A stretch of DNA of 64,000 nt from Microvelia longipes (GCA_018340805.1 JACMZG010000008.1:25158861-25222860); one strand, 5' to 3'. Positions 11,801 through 24,691 are shown, numbered from the stretch's first letter. Made by a program: numbers and translations. Notes: generated by a model from the sequence alone, not told the origin.

Positions 11801-11806
11801 AATAAA
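11801..11806 (+). promoter_or_regulatory. Candidate poly(A) signal AATAAA
   Basis: AATAAA lies 83 bp after the ORF1 stop and just before the microsatellite tail, consistent with the 3' end of a retroposed transcript. In such AT-rich DNA the hexamer is common, so support is positional only. Confidence 0.35.
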
Positions 11807-11811
11807 GAATA

Positions 11812-11844
11812 TGTATATATATATATATATGAATGTGTAATATA

Positions 11845-11922
<78 letters not shown>

Positions 11923-12051
11923 GTATGTATGTGTATGTATGTGTATATGTGTGTATATGTATGTATGTGTGTATATATATGTATATGTATGTGTGTGTAT
12001 ATGTGTATGTATATGTGCGTATGTGTATGTATGTATATATATATGTATACA
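11812..12051. repeat. (TA)n / (TATG)n microsatellite
   Basis: A run of TA grading into TGTA and TATG units; frames of I/Y/C/H residues across it are not genes. Confidence 0.95.
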
Positions 12052-12521
12052 GAAAAATAAAATATAAACGAGTAAAGAATAATTATTATTTTCAAATTTA
12101 AACTATTTTTGAAAATTTCATTAAAGAAATTATTATTTAAGAAGAAAAATATATTATATTTTGTTTAAAACGTCCTAAAAATAAAAAATAAGATAGTAAA
12201 TTAAAAAAAAGAATATTTAAATTATAATAAAGTTTTATAACATTAAATTTGGTTTATTAAAAATTAAACGTTAACGTTATTAAATTATAAAAAAAAATAA
12301 ACAGACAAACTATACTTTTGAATATTAATTAAATTTTCAACAGTTGCGTTAAAAAAAAAATAATAATATATTTAAGATTGAAGTTGCAACGCCACCCTTA
12401 TGGTAACCACGGTTAATACCGATTTGTAGATTTAAAAAGAGTGTTAGATTATATTTTCTTTTATAAGTCTGTATAATATCTACAATAAATGGTTTATTTA
12501 TTTATATTTATTTATTTATTA
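12052..12521. other. AT-rich spacer, end of the insert in the split repeat
   Basis: No gene; ends in ATTT-rich sequence just before the composite repeat resumes. Confidence 0.5.
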
Positions 12522-12797
12522 TTAATTACACCAAGTTTCGTTTCAATACGACAAGTATATCCATGATTTTTATTGGATCATAAAAGTTAATCAGGATCGC
12601 ACGAGGATGAAACAGATGCATTCAATATCTGAGGACGAGTGTTCCAGGACGGGACGAGGTATTGCAGTATAACTTTAACTACTTGTATCCTGAGGACGAG
12701 CGAAGCAAGTCCGAAGAAGGGAGGATAAGCGTAGCGAATCCTCAAGTGAATCCGAAAGTGATAAAAAGTACTTAAGTGCCCCGTACTTGATTTTTTT
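12522..12797 (+). repeat. Composite 5S-type repeat, 3' part (continuation of 10171-10650)
   Basis: Starts TTACACCAAGTTTCGTTTC, then GGATCATAAAAGTTAATCAG, a worn 5S match in which the C-box half is lost. Three tail hairpin modules follow: a decayed one near 12632, GGACGAGCGAAGCAAGTCC (12694-12712) and GGATAAGCGTAGCGAATCC (12723-12741). It ends CCGTACTTGATTTTTTT. Confidence 0.7.
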
Positions 12798-12920
12798 ATT
12801 TGAGTAAAACTGTTTGTTTTAAGAAAGATATAAGCATAGTCTTACTTGATTAGTTGTCTTCGCATTAATAGAGCTCTAAACTTTTATAATCATATTTTAT
12901 ACTTAGTTAAAGTGTGTGTT

Positions 12921-13209
12921 GTGACTAAGGTATAAGCTCAAACTAACTAAAGTAAAGATGACTATGATATGAGCTCAAACAAACTAAAATAAAGATGACT
13001 AAGGTATAAGCTCAAACTTACCAAAGTAATGATGACTAAGGTATGAGCTCAAACTTACTTAAGTAATAATCTAAAGTAATGATGACTAAGGTATAAGCTC
13101 AAACTAACTAAAGTAAAGATGACTAAGGTATGAGCTCAAACTTACTTAAGTAATAATCTAAAGTAATGATGACTAAGGTATAAGCTCAAACTTACTAAAG
13201 TAATGATCT
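12921..13209. repeat. Minisatellite, about 36 bp unit
   Basis: Seven to eight units of the form GATGACTAAGGTATAAGCTC plus AAACTWACTAAAGTAA. Two units carry an extra TAATAATCTAAAG, which suggests a higher-order pattern. Confidence 0.9.
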
Positions 13210-15614
13210 ATCATGTGATTAAATAAGGCTCTAAAATTAAAAAAAACATTGTAGTAAAGTACTGTATTAGTAGCTGAGGAGGGTAGATGTAATCCTTCTA
13301 TGCTTTGCAACTTTAGCATGTTTACCCTCATGATGTAGTCTCGAATAAAAAGTGTTTTCTAATTGTATGAATTTCAGCAGAATATGAGTGCATTTACGAC
13401 TTAGATACTAAACTATACAATACAGCATTATAGAACAGTTGTAGAATACATTTCTGTTTTGCAGCATGTTTTTAAAACCTATTGGAATCATTTAGAAAAA
13501 TTGGTTAGAATATTAGGTGAATGAGTACATAAATACCTTGGGATCCCTATTCCAAAACATATTCTTAAACTGATTCTACGTTATTTAACCGAGATTCTAA
13601 TAAGTTATAGAAAAAAGCCAATGGTAATATCATCTTTTGCCTTTATTGCGATGTAAATGAAATTATGTAATATAAAATACCAATAACATATCATAGTAAG
13701 AAGACAATGTAATAGATTTCATCAGTTTCCCATTCAAAGAAACATAATGACTTTAAATATCAAACCTTAATTAAAATTATTAATTAATCAAAACAAAACA
13801 AAATTTCACAACTTAAATTCAAGATACTTAAAGCACAAATATCCCTGTGAATAAATTAACATTTTGCATAATGATACAACCAATTTTGAAAACTATGATC
13901 AGTAAAAGTCAGCATAGATCAAAGATGATTGATTAGCGTAGAATTTTGTAATATTTGATGGTTCGTTTTCATATCCGACGTTTTAATTTACATAATCTTC
14001 TTTTCAAATACGCAAATCATTAATTAAAGAAAAAGTTAATCGAAACAAGTTAAAATAAAATCTCAGTCAATGGTGGATGAATGCCGGAAGAACATCAAAT
14101 AAAATTAGACCCACAAAATTTTTTGATTAATTAAGAGAGGACTTCGATTGCTTGATTTACTTTTGCTTGTATAATCAGCTAAATTAGTATCACGAAACCA
14201 ATCAACAGATCTTACGTCTAAACCTAAAGATTACTTCTTACGGCCAGATAAACAAGAAAGGTTAAAGGTTAGAAATCATCGCAAGTTAAGTGGACCAAAA
14301 ACTTTAACTGACTGCGCCACGTTCGACTTTCTCCGTCATAAAAAAGCTCCAGGCCCATACTATAACCCTCACGGAAGTTTCTCTAAACTTTTAATAAAAT
14401 TATACTTCTATTTTTACAAAACTCAAAGTGAATCTTAATGTATCATATAAACTTGTTATTATATAACTTATATTAACTATTAACCTACTGACTTAAAAGA
14501 TAAGGTATTTTAAAAATGTATAAATATTAGTTTTTTTATGCCTGAGGTAAATTTATAGCAATATAAACAAGTATATATATGTTAATGCACGTTCCAAAGA
14601 TGAATATTTTTAAATGTATCTTAGGCATTTATTTTATACGTATCTTAGAAGTAAGGTATAAAAGTAAAAGGTTAAATCCTTAACATGCAGCCAAGGATCT
14701 TGAATGAAGGGGATGGCCCATTAAGGGACATTTCTGACCTCATGGAAGTTGTATGGATAGAGAAATAGGAGCACTACCTTCCCTTGGTTATAATAAAAAA
14801 GGCGCCAAACGCAGGTTATTTAGCAAGGTTGTCGAGTTTGCTTCTAAACTTTCTTTTCATGATTGTTAGATTAGTGGTGCTAGTTAAGTCATTGTGCACA
14901 GTCGTTGTGCTTATTTATTTTTAAATTTTGGACTATAATTTTCCACTTCAGTGGGTGATAATTTAAGCGTGTTTTGTTATAACCTTCTCAAGCAATAAAC
15001 AATGGGAAACCATTAAGAGGTAAGTTTGCCTCTAAAATTTAAGACCTGCGCTCTTATAAGAATTGTAAGCATGCGCAGTTTGTAACAAGCATGTGCAGTT
15101 GGTTTTTGATATGTGTTTCGTGATTCTCTCGATTTTTTTGTTTTGGATGAGGTCACTTTTTGTATGGCAAATCGACTTAGTGCGTCATCTCCTTTATTCA
15201 AGATCTTTGCATGCAGCCAAATATATATTATAACAGATTAATGATGTCTTTGCTTGATTAGACATTATCAAAGGAAATTGCCACATTATTCAATTTTCAT
15301 AATGCCTCAAAACTTATTCATTATAAAAAATTCCTAAAATTTTATTCATTTTATTATTTTTTCCATACGTTTACAGTTTCATTGCACAGTATATATTTAC
15401 CTCTTGTTTTTTATTGACTACAATTAATTAATTATTGAGTCACTTCGCTCGTCAGTAAACAAATTCTCACAGTAAAAAAAAAATAAAAAAACTTTATTTT
15501 TCAGCCTAGTTACACAATCATTATTTTATCTATTCTGCCGAAAGACTCAAACTAAAAATGTCAGTGATTAGAACATCAATCCATAACGTACTAATTATCA
15601 TTTTACAATATTTA
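13210..15614. other. AT-rich spacer, no gene recognised
   Basis: Contains a local near-duplicate (AAGCATGCGCAGTTTG and AAGCATGTGCAGTTGG, near 15066-15104) but no gene that I can support. Confidence 0.55.
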
Positions 15615-15648
15615 AGTCTATTTTAATACGAAGGTATTAAAATAGACT
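15615..15648. repeat. Perfect 15 bp hairpin with GAAG loop
   Basis: AGTCTATTTTAATAC (15615-15629) and GTATTAAAATAGACT (15634-15648) pair perfectly across four bases. Confidence 0.85.
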
Positions 15649-16209
15649 CACTGAGAAAACTTTGTTAAAAGTTTCCATTAAAAATTTCAGTAAAAATCCG
15701 CTAAAATCAAAAGCGATTAAAATTGGAGTTCATTTATATTTTCTGCTTCAGTAAGAAAATATAGAAAAACGTGAAATTTTCATTTCACATTAAATGGTTT
15801 TGTAGATTTGTAAATAAATATAATGTCGTGACTAACTTTACCTATTTAAATTAGAGAATTGAATGACTGAACTGAATCACTATGTAAACAGGAAATAGAG
15901 AGAGGAAGTACTTCCTAGCTATTTGAGGTGTAATGTTCATGTCCTAGACTAACATGACCATGAACCAACACGAATACAGTACAATAGGTAAGCATTTTTC
16001 ACAAACATAAAGAATTGCAAATTGGGGCCATGTTATGGGGAAAAAGCAAATAACAATGAAAACCAGACATTTATGTGAATATAACTAAATGTGGCAAAAG
16101 ATTTTTAAGAATTAGTTCGACTATAAATACAATCTCTCTATAGACATGTAGGACTTCTATAGAGTTTCTATCAAATTAACTATATTGAAAAAAATAAATT
16201 TTAATATTA
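15649..16209. other. AT-rich spacer, no gene recognised
   Basis: No coding frame or recognised repeat. Confidence 0.55.
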
Positions 16210-16335
<126 letters not shown>

Positions 16336-16471
16336 CCCCTCCCTACCCCCCTTCCTGTTTTCCTACTCTGAAAACAGAGTAGGATTCTAATTTTCATTCG
16401 GAAAAGGCCAAGTTTCTTAAAAAAACTACAGAAATATTGTAACTTTTATTAAAGTATTGTAGACATCATTT

Positions 16472-16860
16472 TTAAGTTTCAAATTTAATGAGGTTAGCAT
16501 GGGTCGTAAAAAAGTAAAAATATTCACATATTAAGTGGAAAAAAAGTTTTTTACGGAGGTAATGCAAGTTCCTGGAACCTCCCACAGGGCCCCAAACTAT
16601 ATATTCTTGATCTGTTAGCTCGTAGCAGCTACGCGCCGTCTGGACCGCGAAGCGGGCCGGAATCATTTCTATGGACACTTCGCGCCTACATTGTTTTTGT
16701 TTTATATTAATTGTTGTTTTATTATTATTTCTTGCTAGAAAGCATTTTGCCATATATTCAGCGAATTTTCATCGCCTCGCCACTTTTGTTTTGGTATTTA
16801 TTGTAACATGACATTTTGCCATGTATCTAGCGACTTTTCATCGCTTTGTCTCACAGGTTC
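16472..16860 (-). other. GC-richer patch with a 93-codon frame, unrecognised
   Basis: A minus-strand frame (16753-16472) contains EMIPARFAVQTARSCYELTD and WGPVGGSRNL, less biased in composition than neighbouring frames. I do not recognise the protein. The patch has CpG-rich phrases (CGCGCC, CCGCGAAGCGGGCC) absent from the surroundings. Just upstream on the minus strand, two direct copies of about 38 bases (16743-16780 and 16812-16850, CATTTTGCCAT...TTTTCATCGC) are offset by 69 bp, and the frame's ATG lies in one of them. It could be a remnant of a retroelement end or a host exon; evidence for either is weak. Confidence 0.3.
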
Positions 16861-19142
16861 GCCTTTAAGTAGACCATGTTTAAAATTCGCAAACAGACCT
16901 CTGAAATAAAAAAATGAGAAGAAAAGTATCATTGTACTTACGTAAGTAACGTACAAACTAATATTATTATCTTCAATGTTAACTTTTAATTTCTATTTAT
17001 TATCTATCTATTCGTTTTCAACTGATCTATTAAACACATTTTCGGCTGAAAAGTTTAATTAAATGGCACTTTAAACCCCTTATGTAAGTGTTGGAGTTCC
17101 GGAGTTATTTATGTTAATAATATAGCGTAACAGTGGCGTTTGATTAATTGATTATAGAACGTTTATTTTAACTAGATTACAGTCTTTAAAATAAGAAACT
17201 ATTGAAACTGTCTGCCATAAAACAGATGGCTTTACACCCTTTTAGACCCTGTGAGAAGTAAGTAGACGGTCTGAGATGAAATCAAAATTTAATTATGTGT
17301 TATAAATATTAGCATAATTATAACTTAAAAACTGAGAAGAAATAAAACGCTTGAAACATGGCATTATCTTTTCACTTTGAACAAACGCAAGAGGTTGATA
17401 AGGAATGCAGCGGCTTGAAGAATGGGCAAGTTCAAGGATGGCGATGAAACCAAAAGGTAAGCTCTATTCATAAAGCTTTACCTCCCAATCCTTCTGCTCC
17501 CAATCCCAATGCTACTGAGTTTCCATAGAATACTGCATTTGATCTGCAAAACTCATCTATTACCACAAGTATCGATGAGGCTTCAAGAAAATTCAAAAAA
17601 AAATATGAATGCTTTGAGGGTATTGATATTAAACTTTTGTTTTGATGGAAAGACATTTTATACATTTCCGTATAAAGATACGTCATTGTTTAAGGTTTGT
17701 TGATGTTAATTTACACAAATTTCCAAAGAAAATGTGGTTTATTCATGTTATTTAATTGGTTATATGTTAAACTATTGATTGGATACGATTTGAAAGCTAA
17801 ACAGTGTAAGAAACATTAAGGGTTATGTTAGGTACCAAGGAAGTAGCGTATGCTACCCAATGTTAATGCATACAATGTGTTCTAAACCTTTTCAATTATT
17901 TTTTACATAATAGAGTTGAACTTGATTTCAATTGTTTACCGGATTTTATTACTACAGGGTTCACATCAAAATGAACTCCAGTCTAAGGATAGCGTGTAGG
18001 ATATAGGATATAGTAATAAAATATATTTTATTACTTATATATTTAAATTATAATAACTCAATACAATCTTAATTATACATCTCATGTTAAAGATACACAA
18101 AGATCAGTCCGGGATTTTAAGATAAGATTTTAAAAATCCAAGTTCACATATAAATGTATCATTTACATCTAATAAACTTACAGAACAACTTCTAGTATTC
18201 ATCTATTTAGAAAAATTTACAACTAAATAACGTTGTTATAATATAAAATATATATTTTGAAATATGATTTAATTCAAAACCAAAACGACCACCTACAGCT
18301 TAGTATTAAATTCGGTTCACTAGAAAATTACGAAATTTTACAAAACAAACGCCTTTGTTACAAAAATGTAAATATACAGCCCATAAAACAAACGATAAGA
18401 AACTATATCAAAATCAGAAAATTCAAAGTATTTTTGACAACAACAATAAAAATACAAAAGCTTAAAATACCAGTATTAAACTGTTAAAAAGTTTAATCTA
18501 TAACTTACTTTAACAAAAAAATATTTTAGAATATTTTATTCAAATTAAATATATATTTACAAAATATTACTGACAGATCTAGTTAGACACCTCCGTAAAG
18601 TGTATTTTGTCTTAGTTTACATATTTTTAACTCAAAAATATTTAAAATACATAATCTGAATACAAAAAAGATTATACCTATTGTTCTAAGTTTGAGTCCT
18701 TAACCTAGTATTTTTTTATAATTCTTGTAGCCTATCAGATTTAAAGAGACACAAATAATTCTTTTAAAGCAATAATTCTTTTATATTTTGTGAATGATTA
18801 ACAAAGTCAAGAAAGAGATGACTCTCAAATGACACTAATTATAAAAATTACATTTCAATATTTTAGTCATTGATTAACTTAATCCCATTAATAAATTTCT
18901 CTAAATACATTACAAGACAAGTCATTTAAACTATTTGTAACATATATTATACTAGAAATTGATAATAGAAAGGTTTGATATCTTATATGTTACTGTTAGG
19001 ATAGACACGCAGATCACCTTCCCCCCATAATCTACACTTTAATAATTCATTTTATTAATTCATGTCTATGATAATAGACATCATATATAAGTACATCTAG
19101 TATATACATAATATAAAGTGAACAACAAAATGAAACAAATAT
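16861..19142. other. AT-rich spacer, no gene recognised
   Basis: Several frames of 60-76 codons have biased composition and overlap on opposite strands; none looks real. Confidence 0.55.
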
Positions 19143-19816
19143 TAAAAAATCGGTTGCTTCGCTCGTCCTCAAATAGTAAATATATCCGTTTCATTCCCAG
19201 CAATCACCCATCTAGGTACAGATCATGCTCGATTCTTCTTTAATTTATGATCCAACAAAAACCATGGATATACTTGTATTGAAACGAAACTTAGTGTACT
19301 TTTTGATTACGTAAAGTTTTACACTTGTACTAAATTTCAACACGATTGGATTACTGCTCGATTTTTTAGAATTTTTTTAAAAAACGTACACAAGTCATGT
19401 AATAAAAATTTAACTAATGCTGATAATGAGATGAAACTTGACAGATATGTTAGTTTTATACATGGCTAGATACGTGCTACATCTCAATCTGATGGCACCA
19501 TGTTTTTATATCTTATGATTTTTTGACATTTTTGCTAAGTCATTATTGCGTGTTAAAAATGACGGTTTAAAAATATTTTCCGGATAGCACAAATAGGTCT
19601 ATAGGCTGATGTTTGCACAAAGTTTAAACTCTCTAACATGAATGCACTGGAAGCTACGGTGATAACAGACACACACACAAAGACAGATAGCTTTGAGAAA
19701 AAACTTTGAAGGCCTAAAAACCACCTAAAACGGATAATTCCGGTGTGATCCCTGTTTTAAATTTTTTTGCAAACACAATACTCTTCCTATATACCTACGG
19801 TATAAATGAGAAAAAG
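19143..19816 (-). repeat. Composite 5S-type repeat, nearly full copy
   Basis: Reading the minus strand from 19816: head with ATTTATACCGTAGGTATATA, then GTATTGTGTTTGC, CACCGGAATTATCCG, a TTGTCTGTC/(GT)n stretch, AGCTCCCAGTGCATTC and a middle of about 300 bp. The TTTACGTAATC link leads into TTTCGTTTCAATAC and the 5S-like part (about 19191-19287), including GATGGGTGATTGCTGGGAAT. It ends with one hairpin module, GAGGACGAGCGAAGCAACC. The second (GGAT) hairpin is missing. The A-box half of the 5S match is worn. It is the best guide to the full unit of about 680 bp. Confidence 0.8.
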
Positions 19817-21410
19817 TAAAAATGAATGCGTCTTAAAGTACTATATAATCCGTTTTTACATAGACAATAATAAATTTGTGTTAATTTGTATTAATTTTTG
19901 TTTAATTAAGCAAATACTAAAAATATATTTTAAAAAGGCTTAAAATGAGAAATGCCTATTACTGTAATAAAAAGGGTCATAGGTCACTATAAAATATAAG
20001 TCATTGGTCAAGCTTCTAGATTTACTCATAACCAAAATTAGAGGGTTGTACACGACTTAACCCTAAAAAATATGTTCTCAGAATATTCCTTTTTAAGCAC
20101 GACTAGGCATAATAAAAATTACAAATTAAAACAATAAATTAATCATTAAAATAAATCTTTATATAGATTACTAAATATTTTTAATTCAATAAAAAAACAA
20201 ATCTGGAAAAAAACTTTAAAAAACCCTAATAATTAAAAATTCATAAAGTGCTCACGTTTATGAAAATATATTTACACGTTAAACGAAAGTTTGATTTTCT
20301 TCACGTTTCTGGATAAGGTCGGGTGGATTCAAAGACATCCAATAATAAAATTCCAATCTCTCAATATAATTGTGAAATATATTGCCACCGCAGGTCACGA
20401 ACTTTTAAACAAAAAGTACAAAATCAAAGGGAAATGTCAAAAGATTACCTCATACGCTAAGTCAATTTGATTTTATTATTGTTATTCGTTATTGAAAAAA
20501 AAAATTGGACTAAAAATTATAAAAAAATTACTCTATTTTCTAGTATTTTTAGGTCATTCACAATCCAATCATATTTTTTAAGCATTTAATATAAGTTATG
20601 CGAAGAATTATAGAAAACAGTTGAGAAAAATATTTTTTTATATGAATATATACATCAAAAATATTTATTAAAATTGTAAATTGTAACAATAACTACAATT
20701 TTTTTCTCAAAAAGCTATACAGAACGTATGCGTTAATCTATTTGAAGAAACTATATCTTGCAATTGAAATAAAAAATACTTTTTTAAATTGTCTATTGTA
20801 AAAGTTATTTGAAAGTTATTGTTTTATTCAACTATGACGCATTTTTAGAAGTGTGCAAGGTAAAACAATGTATTGTTTAAGAACAGAAAAGGTGTGGATT
20901 ATGTCAAAGGTCGGAAGAGACATAAAAATTGTCATTTGAACAAAAGTATAACTGTGTCAAAGAACGAACTTTTACATGTAACTGTATATTTACTTTGCAT
21001 GCAAATAAACACTATATGCAAAAACTTTACAAATTAAGTCAATGCTTCTAATGCAGTATAAAGTTGATTTGAATTTTACAAATAATTATGTGATATTCAT
21101 AGGCGATTCTAAAGGAGAGCTTTAGCCCCCAACTGGTTAAAAATTAGCCCCACCCCCGAATCACGTTGCCTTTATTTGTCTAAAATTAAAAAAAATTAAA
21201 TTCAACTTTAAAATATATTATAAATAAAAATTAACCAAATAAATGTATATATTTATTTGGTATATATTTATTTATTGGAAAAAGAATGTATATATTTATA
21301 AATATAAAATGATTTATATTTTTATACAATAATATACTTTCTGGAAAAATAATTATTATTAAGTAAAAAAAAGAAAAAGAAGCAATATTAACAAGTTACA
21401 GTTTATTTGT
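19817..21410. other. AT-rich spacer, no gene recognised
   Basis: No coding frame or recognised repeat. Confidence 0.55.
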
Positions 21411-21420
21411 ATATATATGC

Positions 21421-21509
<89 letters not shown>
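21411..21509. repeat. (TA)n microsatellite
   Basis: About 100 bp of TA. Confidence 0.95.
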
Positions 21510-21512
<3 letters not shown>

Positions 21513-21661
21513 GGGTCGAAGTCCCCTCAAGATTTTTAACCAGGATCGCCTTTGGTGATATTATAAAAGGTGATACTACTATTTAGAATTATTACTTAAT
21601 ATAAAACTGCAAATTTGTAATTGTTCCTCTTAGGATATTAAGTACATCTTAGGATATCAGG

Positions 21662-21725
21662 CTGACCGTGGCTCAGCGTCTCAACTACATAATCATAACC
21701 GTAACCTGGTCATCACCCAGCTCAC
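21662..21725 (+). repeat. tRNA-like segment with A-box match
   Basis: GTGGCTCAGCGTC (21668-21680) is a good A-box fit, and CTGGTCATCACCC about 25 bp later is a weak B box. No cloverleaf is evident; a SINE head is possible. Confidence 0.3.
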
Positions 21726-22735
21726 TAGTGAAATGCTAAAATTTAAAAATCCATAAAGATTCAAATAAAATGCGTAATAACAATAAGAGCGTAAAGAACT
21801 TTAAACATTAAGAGCGTATATCATTCGCACAAATATATGCGAATGCAGTGTTTCTCGCACAATTATATAGTGTCAACTAAGAACCGTTGAATAAAAGACA
21901 AACATGTAGTAGTATTCAGCAAGCTGAATACTACTAAAAGCTGAATGATCTAAAATTAGTTAAGATGTTGTCTTCAACTCTTGTTACACTTAATTATGAA
22001 CTACAAGAGTTTGTGCAACCCAACAAACCTATTATTATAGATTACAATACTAATCATAGATTCTATAGATGTTAAAAATCTATACATAGAAGATACTCAT
22101 ATAGGGACAATAGATCTTTTTATACAAAAATCAACTTTTATATTGTTCATAATTCTTTGTCAGAAGGGTTTTTTTGTTGTTTACTTCATTGTTTGTAAAC
22201 AAACAATAAAAACATCATTATAGTTCAGTAAATAAATTTTAGTAGAAGAACAAGAGAAACGAAATAGTTAAATATAAGAAAATTAAGGGACTATAGAAGT
22301 ATATGAAAGAATACGACAATTAGTACTTTTTAAAAGATTATATTATAAAATTAAGTTGTTTTGTAAATATTTTAAAGTATTCATTTTTAAACATTACCGA
22401 TGATAAATAGGATAACAAATGTTTGGCTTTACTAAAAAACATACATCAAAAAATGCATTCAAAATACAAACTAGAAATGATTTTACAAAGCTATACAATA
22501 CAAATATTGTTTGCTTTAAGAGCAAACTCTCCTTAAAGTTTGCTTTAAGCCTGCTTAAAGCAAGCAATTAATCTAGGTTTTTATAAGTATTAATTAAGAA
22601 GAATGCTGTAACCTGTATAGTATGTTTTGTAAATAGGCCGCATTGCAGCTTTGTTATAATAACATGTATTGTTATTTTCAGCAACTGTCTTAAACTACAA
22701 TTGCTGGATAGAAAACGTAAGTAATAGTTATTTAT
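21726..22735. other. AT-rich spacer, no gene recognised
   Basis: Around 22500-22570 the word GCTTTAAG recurs in both orientations (a local low-order repeat). No gene. Confidence 0.55.
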
Positions 22736-22950
22736 GCAACAAGGGATGAAAGCAAGTTTTACAGCTCAAGTTAAAGTTTCGTCCTAAGGCAGCGCCGGAG
22801 GAGGAAACTTCATTAGCTCACGAGGCCGGTAGGCCGAGGAGATAAACTAGTTAGCTCCCGAGGCTAGCCGAGGGAGTTAACTAACATTTTGGCTCCCGAG
22901 GCTTGACGAGGGAGATAATACGATAGCTGAAAACTTTCATCCTTTGTTGC
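22736..22950. mobile_element. 215 bp TIR element with tandem internal hairpins
   Basis: The ends are 17 bp inverted repeats with one mismatch: GCAACAAGGGATGAAAG (22736-22752) and CTTTCATCCTTTGTTGC (22934-22950). Inside are three units of about 36 bp, each with a self-complementary core such as CTCCCGAGGCTAGCCGAGGG and CTCACGAGGCCGGTAGGC. The interior is far more GC-rich than its surroundings. It is too short to code. A diverged relative lies at 52.4-52.8 kb. Confidence 0.65.
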
Positions 22951-23549
22951 ATATTAAATTTTATCTACGACTACAGAACTAATACTAACAACTATTAATA
23001 TATTCTTCAGCTCCTTAATTGTTATTGTGTTAGTTTAGTTTATTCTTACCATGTCAATTACTCTGATGAAGAGAGAATAAAGCCACTATCTTCACATTAT
23101 TTTATTGTTAGCTGTCAATAGAATAATGTGTAATACTATATTTGTAATTTAAACATTAGCGTGTGTATATTGTATATCTACCCTTAGTACCAACATAACA
23201 CCGAAAAAAAATCCTAAAAATTTCCTAAATTTTCTAAAAATTTTTACTAAAAAATTCTGTCAAGTTGGCACACTTTCACTTTTCCTCCCTAGGGAGTAAA
23301 AGTACATTTACAGTGTGAGATAACAAGACTGTAAATAGAACTTACAATACAAGGAGTAGGTAAACAACTATTTTTACATTTTTTCCCTGTAGACATGAAT
23401 GTTTCATTCATGAAATGAATAAAACAATTTTTGAAAAATTAAAGTCTAGATTAGTGGTTCTAAAATTGTTTCACTCATCGCACCCTTATAAATTCTTAAA
23501 TGTTCCTCCCCTCTCTTCATTATAAATCGGGAAGGATGCAAGTTACACA
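22951..23549. other. AT-rich spacer, no gene recognised
   Basis: Nothing recognisable. Confidence 0.55.
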
Positions 23550-23706
23550 TTTCACACACACACATAAAGACAGACAACTTTGAGAAACAACTCAGAAGGC
23601 CTTAAAAATATACCTGAAAAGGAAAATTCCGGTTTCATCCCGGTTTTGGATTTTTCGCAAATACAATACTATTCCTATGTACCTACGGTATAAATGAGAA
23701 AAGTAA
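23550..23706 (-). repeat. Composite 5S-type repeat, head fragment
   Basis: On the minus strand: CTCATTTATACCGTAGGTAC, GTATTGTATTTGC, GGGATGAAACCGGAATT, and TTGTCTGTC followed by a (GT)n stretch. Only the head is present. Confidence 0.7.
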
Positions 23707-24399
23707 AAAAGTTATAGGCCGTTAGAGTGGAAGCTCATTGTTCTTAATTTATCTTTTATTTAATTTCATATTTTAATTATTAGTTAAGACAAATATTTGA
23801 CCATTTTTGTAACCCTGACATTAAAAACACAGTAAGTTGAATAGCAAAGCTAGTTAAAATGATAAATAATATTGATATATATGGCTATAAGTCGATTAGC
23901 TCACGCATGGCGCCACTGATCTCAAGAACTTGCAAAACTATTTTTTTCAGATAAAAATAGTAAAAAACACGTGAAGAAGCGATTTGTTGAAGGAGTGCGT
24001 ATAAAAAAGTAAATACGATCTTTTACGAAATCACTTAAGAGTTCTTCCGAAAAAAAGATTCTTTGAAAACCTCTCATTTCACGCCATGTATGTGAAATAT
24101 ACCTCTTATAAGAGTTCTTTTTTTGTGTAAGATATTACTCTAAGACATTATGTCAATCACAGTACGCAGGTGTACGCAACTATACGGACGCCGATGACGT
24201 TAAATGTTGACTAATAACGTGAAATATTTTGATGACATTAGAAACGGATATAAATTAAGTGAAAATAAGTACGAAATTGATGAAATCGGATGTAGTTTTG
24301 GTGTTAACCGTACAAAATTTAATTCAACAAACACAACAATTTCATGTGTATTTGAAATAAACATCACATGTTTATGTTATGTTTATGTGCATGGGGCAA

Positions 24400-24480
24400 G
24401 AGAGGCTATGGGGCTGCAATAACATCGGAAGCACGTGAACCTACCACCTAGAGAGGCCAGGATCGATCTCCGTCGGGGTC
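24400..24480 (+). repeat. tRNA-like segment before a (TA)n tract
   Basis: AGGATCGATCTCCG (24459-24472) resembles a B box, and the GC-rich stretch ends in (TA)n about 80 bp later, like the tRNA-derived SINE at 27.2-27.5 kb. The A-box part is unclear. Short frames on both strands here are not genes. Confidence 0.3.
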
Positions 24481-24549
24481 TAGGATTTTTATGCGAGGGA
24501 AAGAAATCTTTACAAGTGCCGCTTTTCGAAACGGATATTAAGACAGTAG

Positions 24550-24553
<4 letters not shown>

Positions 24554-24603
<50 letters not shown>

Positions 24604-24613
24604 ACATATACAT

Positions 24614-24691
<78 letters not shown>

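Noticed and set aside
11403..12095. 230-codon minus-strand frame and several plus-strand frames at 11.8-12.1 kb
   Set aside because: They translate the TA/TG microsatellite (runs of I, Y, H, T) plus the antisense of the ORF1 segment; no real protein.
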